Assembly (NCBI RefSeq): GCF_017301335.1 | Contig: NZ_CP071247.1 | Span: 806,001 to 870,000, forward strand | Origin: Marinobacter salinisoli | GTDB lineage: Bacteria; Pseudomonadota; Gammaproteobacteria; Pseudomonadales; Oleiphilaceae | DNA length: 64,000 nt | Direction of reading: 5' to 3' | Shown: piece by piece, positions 28,311-40,346 of the stretch | Position numbering within the stretch: position 1 is the first letter of the stretch | Layout: each line of letters opens with the position of its first letter | Made by a program: the position numbers and the translations under genes | Notes under the pieces: model-generated | What the model saw: the letters and a program-made list of their open reading frames with translations, nothing else | Told to the model about the DNA's origin: nothing | Databases searched by the model: none

Positions 28311-28391
28311 AAAAATAAAAAACCGCGACCCGAAAGACCGGCAGGGCCTGTCAGGGAACGACAAACTCTGCCAATTTTTTCAGGACGCGGT
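28311..28391 (-). terminator. Branched terminator downstream of the atp operon
   Basis: Outer arms ACCGCG (28322-28327) and CGCGGT (28386-28391) enclose an inner GGCAG (28340-28344) / CTGCC (28368-28372) stem. In the minus direction the outer arm runs straight into a T-rich tract (28311-28321, TTTTTTATTTTT on that strand). It sits 36 bases past the atpC stop, where the operon should end. Confidence 0.6.
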
Positions 28392-28426
28392 CTTTAGCTG
28401 GCAAGCTCAAAACCGGTAGAAACGCG

Positions 28427-28849
28427 TTATCGAACGTTTTTACGCAGTTTCTGCAGCGTGCGAAGCTGGGCAGCAGCTTCTGCCAACTCCATGGCCGCAC
28501 GTGAGTATTCGAATTCGCCAGTTTTGTTCGCCAGTGCTTTTTCGGCTTCTTTCTGCGCTTCCAATGCCGCAGCCTCGTCCACATCCTTGGCACGAACGGC
28601 GGTATCAGCCATCAGAGTAATGATATTCGGCTGTACTTCCAGATAACCTCCGGAAACGTACAGAACCTCTTCTTCACCACCCTGTTTGACGATCCGCACA
28701 GCTCCGGGCTTAAGAGCCGTCAGTAGGGGAGCATGGCCATACTGGATACCCATCTCACCTTCAGTTCCGGTAGCGGTCAGAACCTCAACCAGTCCGGAAA
28801 AGATTTTCTCTTCGGCACTTACGACGTCACAGTGTACGGTCATAACCAT
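28427..28849 (-). CDS. atpC: F1Fo ATP synthase epsilon subunit
   Basis: A 140-aa protein beginning [19 protein letters not shown], the usual epsilon start. The N-terminal beta-sandwich carries [17 protein letters not shown] and GGYLEVQPN, followed by the C-terminal helical hairpin. It is part of the F1 central stalk and an intrinsic inhibitor of ATP hydrolysis. It is the last gene of atpIBEFHAGDC, 35 bases after atpD. Confidence 0.96.
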   Translation of the reverse strand: MVMTVHCDVVSAEEKIFSGLVEVLTATGTEGEMGIQYGHAPLLTALKPGAVRIVKQGGEEEVLYVSGGYLEVQPNIITLMADTAVRAKDVDEAAALEAQKEAEKALANKTGEFEYSRAAMELAEAAAQLRTLQKLRKNVR

Positions 28850-28884
28850 CTTCTACGCCTCTTGCGTCAGAAAGGGAAGGAGGC

Positions 28885-30297
<1,413 letters not shown>

Positions 30298-30334
30298 TTA
30301 ATAGTCAATAAAACCAGTAGGATCGTGGGCGGGA

Positions 30335-31195
30335 TCAGACCGATGCCGCGCCGCTCACAATCTCCGAAATCTCTTGCGTGATGGCTGCCTGACGGGCCTT
30401 GTTGTAGACCAGCTGGAGCTCATCAATAATGCTGCCTGCGTTATCGGTCGCGCTCTTCATCGCAATCATCCGGGCAGCTTGCTCGCAAGCCAGATTCTCA
30501 ACCACGCCCTGATATACCTGGGATTCAATGTAGCGTGGCATCAACCCGTCTAGGATGGGGCGGGAATCAGGCTCATAGATGTAATCCCACTGGTGACCAA
30601 CGTCTTCGTCCTCGCCTTCAGGCAAAGGCAGAAGCTGCAGCGATCTTGGGCTTTGCGTCATGGTATTGACGAATTCGTTGCTAACCAGGAACAAACGATC
30701 GATCTGCCCTGATTCAAACGAGTCCAGCATGACCTTAACGTTGCCGATCAACTTTTCTGAACTTGGGTTATCACCCAGATGGGTCAGCGCTGCAACCACG
30801 TTCCCGCCATAATTACGGAAAAAGGATGCACCTTTCTGCCCAATCGCACAGAGGTCGGTCTCAACACCTTGCTCTTTCCATTCACGCATTTCACGCACAA
30901 GAAGCTTGAACACGTTAGCATTCAGGCCACCACAGAGTCCCCGATCAGAGGACACCACAATGTAGCCTACACGCTTTACGTCACGCTCCTGCATGAACGG
31001 ATGCCGGTAATCCTGGTTCGCCTTGGCGATATGCCCGATTACCTGGCGCATCTTGTCCGCATAAGGGCGAGTTGCCTGCATGCGTTCCTGAGCTTTACGC
31101 ATTTTACTCGCCGCAACCATTTCCATGGCGCTGGTTATCTTTTGCGTGCTCTTGATGCTTCCGATTTGGTTACGTATTTCCTTTCCGACGGCCAT
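30335..31195 (-). CDS. atpG: F1Fo ATP synthase gamma subunit
   Basis: A 286-aa protein with both terminal helices of the rotating shaft: [20 protein letters not shown] at the N-terminus with [13 protein letters not shown], and the C-terminal [20 protein letters not shown] signature. Couples proton flow through the c-ring to conformational change in F1. Lies between atpA and atpD. Confidence 0.97.
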   Translation of the reverse strand: MAVGKEIRNQIGSIKSTQKITSAMEMVAASKMRKAQERMQATRPYADKMRQVIGHIAKANQDYRHPFMQERDVKRVGYIVVSSDRGLCGGLNANVFKLLVREMREWKEQGVETDLCAIGQKGASFFRNYGGNVVAALTHLGDNPSSEKLIGNVKVMLDSFESGQIDRLFLVSNEFVNTMTQSPRSLQLLPLPEGEDEDVGHQWDYIYEPDSRPILDGLMPRYIESQVYQGVVENLACEQAARMIAMKSATDNAGSIIDELQLVYNKARQAAITQEISEIVSGAASV

Positions 31196-31269
31196 AACTC
31201 ACTGCCTTCTCAAGTTAGACACTCGTTGCTACGAAACTGGCCTGCAACCTCGGTTGCAGGCCCACTTTC

Positions 31270-32814
31270 TTACCAGCTCTGAGTGGTCTTGAATTTCTCC
31301 AGTGCAGCTTTCAGGCCGGCAGCGATTTCATCGTTGAAATCACCTTTCACGTTGATCTTGTCCAGCAGTTCTTTCTGCTCGGAGCGCATCCAGTCGAGGA
31401 GCTGCGCTTCGAAGCTGACTACTTTGTCAACATCAACGTCGTCCAGGAAGCCTTCGTTGGCTGCAAACAGAACCGTACCCATTTCAGCCACAGACAGCGG
31501 GCTGTACTGGTTCTGCTTCATGAGTTCGGTAACACGCTGACCGTGCTCCAGCTGCTTACGGGTTGCTTCATCAAGGTCAGAAGCAAACTGGGCAAATGCC
31601 GCCAGTTCCCGGTATTGGGCCAGAGCCAGACGGATGTTACCGCCGAGCTTCTTCATGATCTTGGTCTGGGCTGCACCACCTACCCGGGATACAGAGATAC
31701 CGGCGTTCATCGCCGGGCGGATACCGGAGTTGAACAGGTTGGTTTCCAGGAAGATCTGACCGTCGGTGATAGAGATAACGTTGGTCGGTACGAACGCGGA
31801 AACGTCACCGGCCTGAGTCTCGATGATCGGCAGTGCGGTCAGAGAACCGGTCTGGCCTTTCACTTCACCGTTGGTGAGCTGCTCTACGTAGTCAGCGTTA
31901 ACGCGCGATGCACGCTCCAGCAGACGTGAGTGCAGGTAGAAAACGTCACCCGGGTAAGCTTCACGGCCCGGTGGACGACGCAACAACAGTGAGATCTGAC
32001 GATAAGCAACCGCCTGCTTGGACAGATCGTCATAAACGATCAGCGCGTCTTCACCACGATCGCGGAAGTATTCACCCATGGAGGTACCGGAATACGGAGC
32101 CAGGAACTGCATCGCTGCAGGATCGGCTGCACCAGCGGCAACAACGATGGTGTGATCCATCGCACCGTGCTCTTCCAGCTTGCGCACAACCGCAGCGATG
32201 GAAGACTGTTTCTGGCCCACGGCGACGTAGATACACTTGATGCCGGTGTTCTTCTGGTTGATGATCGCGTCAATGGCCACGGCAGTTTTACCGATCTGAC
32301 GGTCACCGATAATCAGCTCTCGCTGACCACGACCAACCGGAACCATGGTGTCGATCGCCTTCAGACCAGTCTGTACCGGCTCGTCAACGGACTGACGAGC
32401 GATAACGCCCGGCGCGACCTTCTCAACCGGAGAGGTCAGGTCAGTGCCCAGATCGCCCTTGCCGTCGATCGGGTTACCCAGACCGTCGACAACGCGGCCC
32501 AGCAGTTCCGGACCAACCGGTACTTCCAGGATGCGACCGGTGCAACGCACTTTCTGACCTTCGGCCAGATCCTCGTAGTCACCCAGCACAACCGCACCAA
32601 CGGAATCGCGCTCCAGGTTCAGCGCCATGCCAAAAGTGCCGTTGGCGAATTCAATCATCTCACCGTACATTACGTCGGCAAGACCGTGGATCAGCACGAT
32701 GCCGTCAGAAACGGACAGGATCGTACCTTCATTTTTTCCTTCGGAAGAGATATCGAGTTTTTCAATTCTCTTCTTGATAATGTCACTGATCTCGGATGGA
32801 TTCAGTTGCTGCAT
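31270..32814 (-). CDS. atpA: F1Fo ATP synthase alpha subunit
   Basis: A 514-aa protein starting [20 protein letters not shown] at 32814. A longer in-frame start at 32934 would overlap the end of atpH and add 40 residues absent from the family, so I rejected it. Walker A-like GDRQIGKT, the [18 protein letters not shown] region, and the signature [17 protein letters not shown] are present. It provides the non-catalytic nucleotide sites of F1. Starts 28 bases after atpH. Confidence 0.98.
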   Translation of the reverse strand: MQQLNPSEISDIIKKRIEKLDISSEGKNEGTILSVSDGIVLIHGLADVMYGEMIEFANGTFGMALNLERDSVGAVVLGDYEDLAEGQKVRCTGRILEVPVGPELLGRVVDGLGNPIDGKGDLGTDLTSPVEKVAPGVIARQSVDEPVQTGLKAIDTMVPVGRGQRELIIGDRQIGKTAVAIDAIINQKNTGIKCIYVAVGQKQSSIAAVVRKLEEHGAMDHTIVVAAGAADPAAMQFLAPYSGTSMGEYFRDRGEDALIVYDDLSKQAVAYRQISLLLRRPPGREAYPGDVFYLHSRLLERASRVNADYVEQLTNGEVKGQTGSLTALPIIETQAGDVSAFVPTNVISITDGQIFLETNLFNSGIRPAMNAGISVSRVGGAAQTKIMKKLGGNIRLALAQYRELAAFAQFASDLDEATRKQLEHGQRVTELMKQNQYSPLSVAEMGTVLFAANEGFLDDVDVDKVVSFEAQLLDWMRSEQKELLDKINVKGDFNDEIAAGLKAALEKFKTTQSW

Positions 32815-32842
32815 GCCTTTGTCCTCAAACCTTGTGCTGAAA

Positions 32843-33379
32843 TCAGGAGCCCAGAGCCTTGGCCATCTTGGCCAGCTTGCCCTTGACTGAAGCGTCGATA
32901 ACCAGATCGCCCGTATCCACAACAACGCCACCAATCAGGGACTGATCGACGGTGCTTTCCAGGGCTACCTTGCGCTCCAGCTTCTTGGACAGCGCGTCAA
33001 TAAGCTTCTGCTGCTGCTCTTCGGTCATTTCGAAAGCTGTGCTCACCTTGAGGTTTACCGTGCGCTCGAAATCAGCACGATACAGGCGGAACAGAGATGA
33101 AATTTCCGGCAACAGCGCCAGACGCTTGTTTTCAGCGAGAATCAACAGGAAATTTCTGAGTGCTTCCGGCAACGGCTCTTCAAAACATTCTGCGAAGAGT
33201 TCGGCCTTGCGAGCCTCAGACAGGCCAGGAGTGGCCAGGATGTTCTTCACCTCTTGGTCAGCCGCTACCTGAGCTGCGAAAGCCAGCGCCTGATCCCAGG
33301 GATCAACGGCATTCTGATCTTGCGCTGCGCCAAAAACGGCCTTCGCATAGGGTCGGGCTAACGTAGTAAGTTCTGCCAT
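32843..33379 (-). CDS. atpH: F1Fo ATP synthase delta subunit
   Basis: A 178-aa protein, [19 protein letters not shown] at the N-terminus (the usual RPYAKA motif) and the C-terminal [20 protein letters not shown] signature. It joins the top of F1 to the b-subunit peripheral stalk. Starts 12 bases after atpF. Confidence 0.97.
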   Translation of the reverse strand: MAELTTLARPYAKAVFGAAQDQNAVDPWDQALAFAAQVAADQEVKNILATPGLSEARKAELFAECFEEPLPEALRNFLLILAENKRLALLPEISSLFRLYRADFERTVNLKVSTAFEMTEEQQQKLIDALSKKLERKVALESTVDQSLIGGVVVDTGDLVIDASVKGKLAKMAKALGS

Positions 33380-33391
33380 GGTGACCCTCTT

Positions 33392-33862
33392 TTAGAGTTC
33401 TGCGGCCAGCTTTTCCAGCATCTCGCTGTGAGCTTTGGCATCGACAGAGGTTTCCAGAATTTTCTCGGCACCTGCAACAGCCAGTGTTGCCACTTCCGCT
33501 CTCAGTGCATCGCGAGCCTGGACACGCTCCTGCTGAATTTCCGCCCGTGCCTGATCAAGGATTTTTTCGCCTTCTTTGCGAGCATCTTCCTTGGAGGCTT
33601 CTACAATCTGGGCAGCACGCTTGTTTGCCTGATCGATAAGCGCAGCAGATTCTTCTTTCGCTTTCTGGAGTTCCCGGGTGGCTTTTTGTTGCGCCAGCTC
33701 AAGATCCAGAGATGCGCGATCTGCAGCAGAAAGGCCATCGGCTATTTTTTTCTGACGCTCTGCCATGGCGGCCGTAATGGGCGGCCAAACATATTTGACG
33801 CAGAACCAGACGAAAATAGCGAAGGCAATCGATTGCCCTATCAACGTAAGGTTTATATTCAC
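33392..33862 (-). CDS. atpF: F1Fo ATP synthase b subunit
   Basis: A 156-aa protein, exactly the usual length. One N-terminal membrane helix ([20 protein letters not shown]) is followed by a long charged coiled coil (residues about 30-140). It forms the dimeric peripheral stalk. Follows atpE after 86 bases. Confidence 0.97.
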   Translation of the reverse strand: MNINLTLIGQSIAFAIFVWFCVKYVWPPITAAMAERQKKIADGLSAADRASLDLELAQQKATRELQKAKEESAALIDQANKRAAQIVEASKEDARKEGEKILDQARAEIQQERVQARDALRAEVATLAVAGAEKILETSVDAKAHSEMLEKLAAEL

Positions 33863-33948
33863 GGCGATATACCTCTTGCTATTCGTTGCGTCCCGGTTAA
33901 CGGGAAGTAGGGCGCGGTATCTACCAACGCCCTAAGGTCTCGTTTTAA

Positions 33949-34194
<246 letters not shown>

Positions 34195-34229
34195 TCAGAT
34201 AGTTAAGGGTTTGTTAATTAAAGGGTTAA

Positions 34230-35099
<870 letters not shown>

Positions 35100-35492
35100 T
35101 CATCGCTGTGGTCGCGGCCGGATAAGCCAGCGCAACGCCGTACCTATCACAACCATCACAGCAAAAGTGAATAACAGAGCCGGCCCGTGGACTGACTCCA
35201 TCAAAGTGAAAACGGCCGCAAAAAAAACTGCGGTAAGGGCAATCTTTATACTGACTGCCCTGAACATGTTATTGACCGCCAGATGCATTTGGCGGGCGCC
35301 CCCGAACCGATAGGAGCGATGAGCAAAATACGCGTTGGGTACGATAAAGATTAAACCGCCGATAAACGCGGAGTACCCGGCCGCTTTGCTTTCCATGAGC
35401 CACAGAAGACTGAGGACGACTGCAACAACCATCTCTATGATCAACCACTCTTTAAGTGGTACGTACGTGATGGCCTTTTTGGAACCTGTCAT
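35100..35492 (-). CDS. atpI: ATP synthase-associated protein I
   Basis: A 130-aa protein with four predicted membrane helices (for example MVVAVVLSLLWLMESKAAGY and FIGGLIFIVPNAYFAHRSY). AtpI assists assembly of the c-ring and is not part of the finished enzyme. It is the first gene of the atp operon, directly downstream of a good promoter. Confidence 0.88.
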   Translation of the reverse strand: MTGSKKAITYVPLKEWLIIEMVVAVVLSLLWLMESKAAGYSAFIGGLIFIVPNAYFAHRSYRFGGARQMHLAVNNMFRAVSIKIALTAVFFAAVFTLMESVHGPALLFTFAVMVVIGTALRWLIRPRPQR

Positions 35493-35521
35493 GTCATCAG
35501 CTGTGTATACAAGCGCGCGAA

Positions 35522-35550
35522 ATTATATTGGTTAAGCGATAGCTCTTCAA
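35522..35550 (-). promoter_or_regulatory. Sigma-70 promoter of the atp operon
   Basis: On the minus strand TTGAAG (35545-35550), a 17-base spacer, then a perfect TATAAT (35522-35527), ending 30 bases upstream of the atpI ATG. The rest of the 210-bp parB-atpI gap shows nothing else recognisable. Confidence 0.8.
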
Positions 35551-35702
35551 CAAAAACCCACAAGTCGAAGCCCGAAACATGAGTATCCATAGGCTCTGGG
35601 CGTTCCTCCCGATTGGCCATGAACCGCCTCAGCAAATACATGCAGATACGACTTTGATGCGATTACAACCATCGAGAATTCGGGATCAAACGACGGCGAT
35701 CC

Positions 35703-36578
35703 CTACTGAATGTGGCCTAAAATGCCGTCGAGTTCATCGAGCGAACTGTACTCGATGACCAGCTTGCCCTTGCCCCGTTGCCCATGGGCAATGGACACCC
35801 GGGCGCCGAGCCGTTCGGCCAAATCGTCCTGAAGGGCTCGGATATTAGGGTCCAGCGCGGCCGGCTCTCGTTTCTTGCTGTCCGGTGTTTCCTGCTGGAT
35901 TCGCCGCACCAGGGCTTCGGTCTGACGGACCGAGAGGGACTTGGCCACCACCTGCTTGGCAACCTGCATCTGCTGCTCTGGCGGCAGGGTCAACATCGCA
36001 CGGCCATGACCCATTTCGAGGTCACCGTGTTCCAGCATCAGGCGGACATCCTCAGTCAGACCAATCAAACGCAGCAGGTTGGTGATGGTGGTTCGGGACT
36101 TACCCACAGCCTCCGCCACCTGGGCCTGGGTGAGGCCGAATTCGTCCTGAAGGCGCTGGAGCGCAAAGGCTTCTTCAATCGGGTTCAGATTTTCGCGCTG
36201 GATGTTTTCAATCAGCGCCATGGCAATGGCGGCTTCATCCGGCACATCCCGGATGATGGCAGGAATCCGGTCCAGGTCCGCCATCTGGGTGGCCCGCCAG
36301 CGCCGTTCACCGGCGATCAGCTCGTATCGGCCTTCACCGAGGGGGCGAATGACCACCGGCTGCATGACGCCCTGCTGACGGATGGAGTCGGCCAGCTCCT
36401 GCAACGCGGCCGGATCCATATCCCGGCGGGGCTGGTAACGTCCGCGCTGGATCAGATCAATCGGCACCTCACGAAGTTCACCGTCGTGTTCGCTGACTTC
36501 CTGATCCAGATTGACCTTGGACCCCGCCAACAGGGCTCCGAGTCCACGCTCGCCCAGTCCTCTTTTCTTCGCCGCCAT
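35703..36578 (-). CDS. parB: Chromosome-partitioning protein ParB
   Basis: A 291-aa protein from the ATG at 36578, MAAKKRGLGERGLGALLAG, the usual ParB N-terminus. An ATG at 36590 and a TTG at 36623 are possible alternatives, and no start has ideal ribosome-site spacing. The CTPase/ParB N-terminal domain has ELIAGERRWRATQMA and IALIENIQRENLNPIEEA. A helix-turn-helix (LTQAQVAEAVGKSRTTITNLL) and a C-terminal dimer domain follow. Binds parS (two copies in recF here), spreads, and acts with ParA and SMC in origin segregation. Directly follows parA. Confidence 0.95.
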   Translation of the reverse strand: MAAKKRGLGERGLGALLAGSKVNLDQEVSEHDGELREVPIDLIQRGRYQPRRDMDPAALQELADSIRQQGVMQPVVIRPLGEGRYELIAGERRWRATQMADLDRIPAIIRDVPDEAAIAMALIENIQRENLNPIEEAFALQRLQDEFGLTQAQVAEAVGKSRTTITNLLRLIGLTEDVRLMLEHGDLEMGHGRAMLTLPPEQQMQVAKQVVAKSLSVRQTEALVRRIQQETPDSKKREPAALDPNIRALQDDLAERLGARVSIAHGQRGKGKLVIEYSSLDELDGILGHIQ

Positions 36579-36638
36579 GGTGTCAGTCATTCTTCCCGTT
36601 GTAATTCGATCGATGTCATTCAATGACAGGGCTGTATG

Positions 36639-37433
36639 TTACACCGCAACCGGCTCAGATGTCTTTTTTGCGCCATGCCGACGAACCATCTCGCCAGCGA
36701 GCGCCAGATATGCGACCGCGCCTTTCGAGGCACGGTCATATTTCAGGGCAGGCATGCCGTAGCTGGGCGCTTCCGCCAGCCGAACGTTACGTGGAATCAC
36801 CGCGCGGTAGACCTTGTCCCCGAAATACTCACTGAGCTGGGCGGAAACGTCCAGGGTCAGGCTGTTCCGGGGGTCGTACATGGTGCGCAGCAAGCCCTCG
36901 ATCTCGAGGTCCGGATTGACCGTTTCCTGAATTTGCTCGACCGTATTCATCAGGGCGGCAAGACCTTCGAGGGCGTAATACTCGCACTGCATCGGGATGA
37001 GCACCGAATCCGCCGCTGACAGGGCGTTCACGGTCAGCAGACTGAGCGACGGCGGGCAATCGATGAGGATGTAGTCGTAGTCGTCACGAACGCTGTTCAG
37101 GGCCAGGCGTAACCGGTGCTCGCGGCCGATTTCGTTCATCAGCTCCACTTCCGCCGCGGTCAGGTCACCGTTGGCGGGCAGCAATTTGAATCCGGAGGCT
37201 TCGGCCAGAAAGACCACCTCGGCGGCCGAGGCGCGCTTGGTAAGGACATCGTATCCCGACAGCTTGAGGGTGTTCTTATCCACCCCACTCCCCATGGTGG
37301 CATTGCCCTGTGGATCCATATCCACCAGCAGAACCCGACGCTTGATGGCAGCCAGAGACGCAGCAAGGTTGACACAGGTGGTGGTTTTGCCCACACCGCC
37401 TTTTTGGTTGGTCACTGCGATCACGCGCGCCAT
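36639..37433 (-). CDS. parA: Chromosome-partitioning ATPase ParA (Soj)
   Basis: A 264-aa protein with the deviant Walker A motif KGGVGKTTT at residues about 11-19, Walker A' (LLVDMDPQGNAT) and Walker B (YDYILIDCPPSLSLLT). DNA-bound ATPase that moves ParB-parS complexes. Part of the rsmG-parA-parB series, 33 bases after rsmG. Confidence 0.97.
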   Translation of the reverse strand: MARVIAVTNQKGGVGKTTTCVNLAASLAAIKRRVLLVDMDPQGNATMGSGVDKNTLKLSGYDVLTKRASAAEVVFLAEASGFKLLPANGDLTAAEVELMNEIGREHRLRLALNSVRDDYDYILIDCPPSLSLLTVNALSAADSVLIPMQCEYYALEGLAALMNTVEQIQETVNPDLEIEGLLRTMYDPRNSLTLDVSAQLSEYFGDKVYRAVIPRNVRLAEAPSYGMPALKYDRASKGAVAYLALAGEMVRRHGAKKTSEPVAV

Positions 37434-37466
37434 GTCAGGTCTCCTGTTTGGGGATGTCTGGAAATA

Positions 37467-38099
37467 CTAAGTCCGGCCGACCACCAGAAGGTGACGTTCG
37501 CCATCTGCTCCGGGAACCGCCAGTGTATGACGGGATTTTACCTGCCAGCGGGCAGGAAGGGCAGCCACCTCATCATCCGGAAACTGGCCTTTCATGGCAA
37601 GAAACTCACCATCCTTTGCCAACAGCTCGCCACACCAGTTCACCAGGTTATCAAGGGCCGTGAACGCCCGACTGCTGATCTGGCTGAACGGCCGTTCAGG
37701 CTGGCAATGCTCGGCGCGGCCGTGGATCACTGAAACGTTAGTGAGGCCCAGCTCCAGGACACACTGATTGAGGAAGCGGGTTTTCTTGCCGTTGCTATCG
37801 AGCAGGGTGAACCGGCGTTCGGGCAGGACAATGGCCAGCGGAATGCCCGGCAGCCCGCCACCAGCGCCCACATCCAACAGGTGCTCGGTTTGCACCCAAG
37901 GCAGAATGCTCAGGCTGTCGAGCAGTTGTCGGGACACCATTTCCTGCTCATTGCGAACCGCCGTCAGGTTGTAGGCCCGGTTCCATTTATTGAGCAAACC
38001 CAGAAACGCCAGCAACTGGTTCTGCTGGCCTTCTGACAGGGAAAGGTTCATTGCTGCCAGCCCGTCCACGAGCTGGCGCTGCCACAGGTCATTGATCAT
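37467..38099 (-). CDS. rsmG: 16S rRNA (guanine-527-N7)-methyltransferase
   Basis: A 210-aa class I SAM methyltransferase with the SAM-binding LLDVGAGGGLPGIPLAIVLP motif. Methylates N7 of G527 in 16S rRNA. Starts 9 bases after the mnmG stop, the classical gidA-gidB pair. Confidence 0.95.
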   Translation of the reverse strand: MINDLWQRQLVDGLAAMNLSLSEGQQNQLLAFLGLLNKWNRAYNLTAVRNEQEMVSRQLLDSLSILPWVQTEHLLDVGAGGGLPGIPLAIVLPERRFTLLDSNGKKTRFLNQCVLELGLTNVSVIHGRAEHCQPERPFSQISSRAFTALDNLVNWCGELLAKDGEFLAMKGQFPDDEVAALPARWQVKSRHTLAVPGADGERHLLVVGRT

Positions 38100-38108
38100 A
38101 AGCGTGGC

Positions 38109-39995
38109 TCAGGCACTCTGTTTCTTGAGCAAGTCACGCTTCTTGAGATGCACCAGAATCTGGCTGATGGCAGCCGGGGTGACGCCCTGAATCCGCGAGG
38201 CCTGGGCCACCGTTTCCGGGCGCACGGCCTGCAGCTTCTGCTTGATCTCATTCGACAGACCACCAATCCGGTCGTAATCCAGCTCGAGCGGCAAACGGGT
38301 ATTCTCGTTCCGGCGCAAGCGTTCGATTTCATCGGCCTGGCGGGAAATGTAACCCTCGTACTTGATCTCGATTTCGACCTGGTCAGCCACGTTCGCATCG
38401 CTGACCCGTTCGGCCCCGATGTCCGCGATGTGGCTGTAGTCAATTTCCGGGCGGCGCAGCAATTCCGCCAGTGACTGGTCGCGGTTCATCGGCTGCTTCA
38501 GGAAGCCGTTGGCACGCTCGCCCGCCTCGGTGTTCGGATGAATCCGGGTGGATTCGAGTCGGCTGCGCTCCTGGCCAATGGCCTCGCGCTTGTCATTGAA
38601 CTTGCGCCAGCGATCGTCATCCACCAGGCCAAGCTTGCGGCCCATATCGGTCAGGCGCAGATCGGCGTTGTCTTCCCGCAGAATCAGTCGGTATTCCGCG
38701 CGGCTGGTGAACATCCGGTACGGCTCGCTGGTGCCCATGGTAATCAGGTCATCCACCAGTACGCCCAGATACGCCTCGTCACGGCGCGGGTACCACTCGT
38801 CTTTCTCCTGCGCTCTGAGGGCTGCGTTGATGCCCGCCAACAGACCCTGGGCGCCGGCCTCTTCATAGCCAGTGGTGCCATTGATCTGGCCGGCGAAGTA
38901 CAGGCCCCTGATGAACTTGGTTTCCAGGGTGTGACGCAGGTCCTGAGGATTCAAGTAATCGTATTCAATGGCGTAGCCCGGCCGGGTGATGTGCGCGTTC
39001 TCGAACCCCGGGATGGAGCGCACCGCCGCCAGCTGAACATCGAACGGCAGGCTGGTGGAAATACCATTGGGGTATAGCTCGTTGGTGGTCAGGCCTTCGG
39101 GTTCGACGAAAATCTGGTGCGAATCCTTGTCGGCAAAGCGGTTCACCTTGTCCTCGATGGAAGGGCAATAGCGGGGCCCCACGCCTTCGATGCTGCCGGC
39201 AAACATGGGCGAGCGATCGAATCCGCTACGGATAATGTCGTGGGTCTGCTCGGTGGTTCGGGTGACGTAACAGCAGATCTGTTCAGGGTGCTCTGCCCGG
39301 CTGCCCACGAACGACATCACCGGCGTCGGGGTGTCTCCCCACTGCTCGTCCATCACGGAAAAATCCACCGAGCGGGCGTCGATGCGCGGTGGAGTGCCGG
39401 TTTTCAGGCGGCCGACGTTGAACGGAAGTTCCCGCAGGCGGGCCGCCAGTGCGTTGGCCGGCGCATCCCCGGCACGTCCGCCAGCATGGTTCTGCATACC
39501 GATGTGGATAACCCCGCCCAAAAAGGTTCCGGTGGTCAGTACCACGCTGTCGGCCAGGAACCGGATGCCGGTCTGGGTCACGACACCGGTGACCACGTCG
39601 TTTTCCACAATCAGATCGTCCGCCGCCTGCTGGAACAGGGTCAGATTGGGCTGGTTTTCCAGCGCGTGACGCACCGCCGCCTTGTACAGAACGCGGTCGG
39701 CCTGGGCGCGGGTCGCACGCACGGCCGGGCCCTTGCGACTGTTCAGCACCCGGAACTGAATACCCGCCTGATCGGTGGCCCTCGCCATGAGGCCGCCGAG
39801 CGCGTCAATTTCTTTCACCAGGTGGCTCTTGCCGATGCCCCCGATAGCCGGGTTACAGGACATCTGGCCCAGGGTCTCAATGTTGTGTGTCAGCAACAGG
39901 GTCTGCGACCCCATGCGGGCTGCCGCCAGAGCAGCTTCGGTACCGGCATGGCCGCCACCAATGACAATGACATCGAAACGAGTCGGAAAATCCAC
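38109..39995 (-). CDS. mnmG: tRNA uridine 5-carboxymethylaminomethyl modification enzyme MnmG (GidA)
   Basis: A 628-aa FAD enzyme, normal length. It starts at GTG 39995 with GAGGTG six bases upstream. The FAD motif [19 protein letters not shown], the GidA signatures ([26 protein letters not shown]) and the C-terminal domain that contacts MnmE are present. With MnmE it modifies the wobble uridine U34 of several tRNAs. In many relatives mnmE is the immediate upstream neighbour; here about 11 kb separates them. Confidence 0.97.
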   Translation of the reverse strand: MDFPTRFDVIVIGGGHAGTEAALAAARMGSQTLLLTHNIETLGQMSCNPAIGGIGKSHLVKEIDALGGLMARATDQAGIQFRVLNSRKGPAVRATRAQADRVLYKAAVRHALENQPNLTLFQQAADDLIVENDVVTGVVTQTGIRFLADSVVLTTGTFLGGVIHIGMQNHAGGRAGDAPANALAARLRELPFNVGRLKTGTPPRIDARSVDFSVMDEQWGDTPTPVMSFVGSRAEHPEQICCYVTRTTEQTHDIIRSGFDRSPMFAGSIEGVGPRYCPSIEDKVNRFADKDSHQIFVEPEGLTTNELYPNGISTSLPFDVQLAAVRSIPGFENAHITRPGYAIEYDYLNPQDLRHTLETKFIRGLYFAGQINGTTGYEEAGAQGLLAGINAALRAQEKDEWYPRRDEAYLGVLVDDLITMGTSEPYRMFTSRAEYRLILREDNADLRLTDMGRKLGLVDDDRWRKFNDKREAIGQERSRLESTRIHPNTEAGERANGFLKQPMNRDQSLAELLRRPEIDYSHIADIGAERVSDANVADQVEIEIKYEGYISRQADEIERLRRNENTRLPLELDYDRIGGLSNEIKQKLQAVRPETVAQASRIQGVTPAAISQILVHLKKRDLLKKQSA

Positions 39996-40346
39996 AGTTC
40001 ACCTCAGAAATCGGGGGATATAAGCAGGGCGGCGAGTATAACGCCTTGCCCCTGAAAATGCAGTTTGAATGCGCAAATTTTAACCAGCACGACTGCGTGG
40101 TGGAAGTGGTACAGACCGAAACGGGCTGGAAAAACGGTCTTCGCAGGCCCTTTAACCGTAGGGAAATGCCGAAATTCATGTTTTTTCAGGGCCTTGTATT
40201 CGCCTCCTCAGAAACTTTTTCAATAAGTTATCCACAGAAAAAAAGGTTCCAAAAACTACGTAAAAAATCGTCAAATTATTGTTTTTAATATAATAAAAAC
40301 AATTACTCCAGAGGTTATCCGTAGGTTGTTCAACTATTTATCCACA
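39996..40346. other. oriC-like A+T-rich region with DnaA boxes upstream of mnmG
   Basis: A 338-bp gap without a gene. It contains two perfect DnaA boxes, TTATCCACA at 40228-40236 and 40338-40346 (the second inside the 3' end of the MFS gene), plus a two-mismatch box at 40315-40323. Between them is a strongly A+T-rich stretch (about 40237-40310) with a perfect inverted repeat (arms 40278-40287 and 40294-40303). The mnmG-proximal half, with a TATACT-like element near 40040, is more ordinary and probably holds the mnmG promoter. Confidence 0.55.

Noticed and set aside
28273..28426. glmS ribozyme or small RNA gene in the atpC-glmU gap
   Set aside because: The ribozyme is found upstream of glmS in gram-positives, and the structure here is explained as the atp operon terminator.
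32815..32934. Forty-residue N-terminal extension of atpA
   Set aside because: It overlaps the end of atpH and lacks any similarity to alpha subunits; the family start MQQLN is at 32814.
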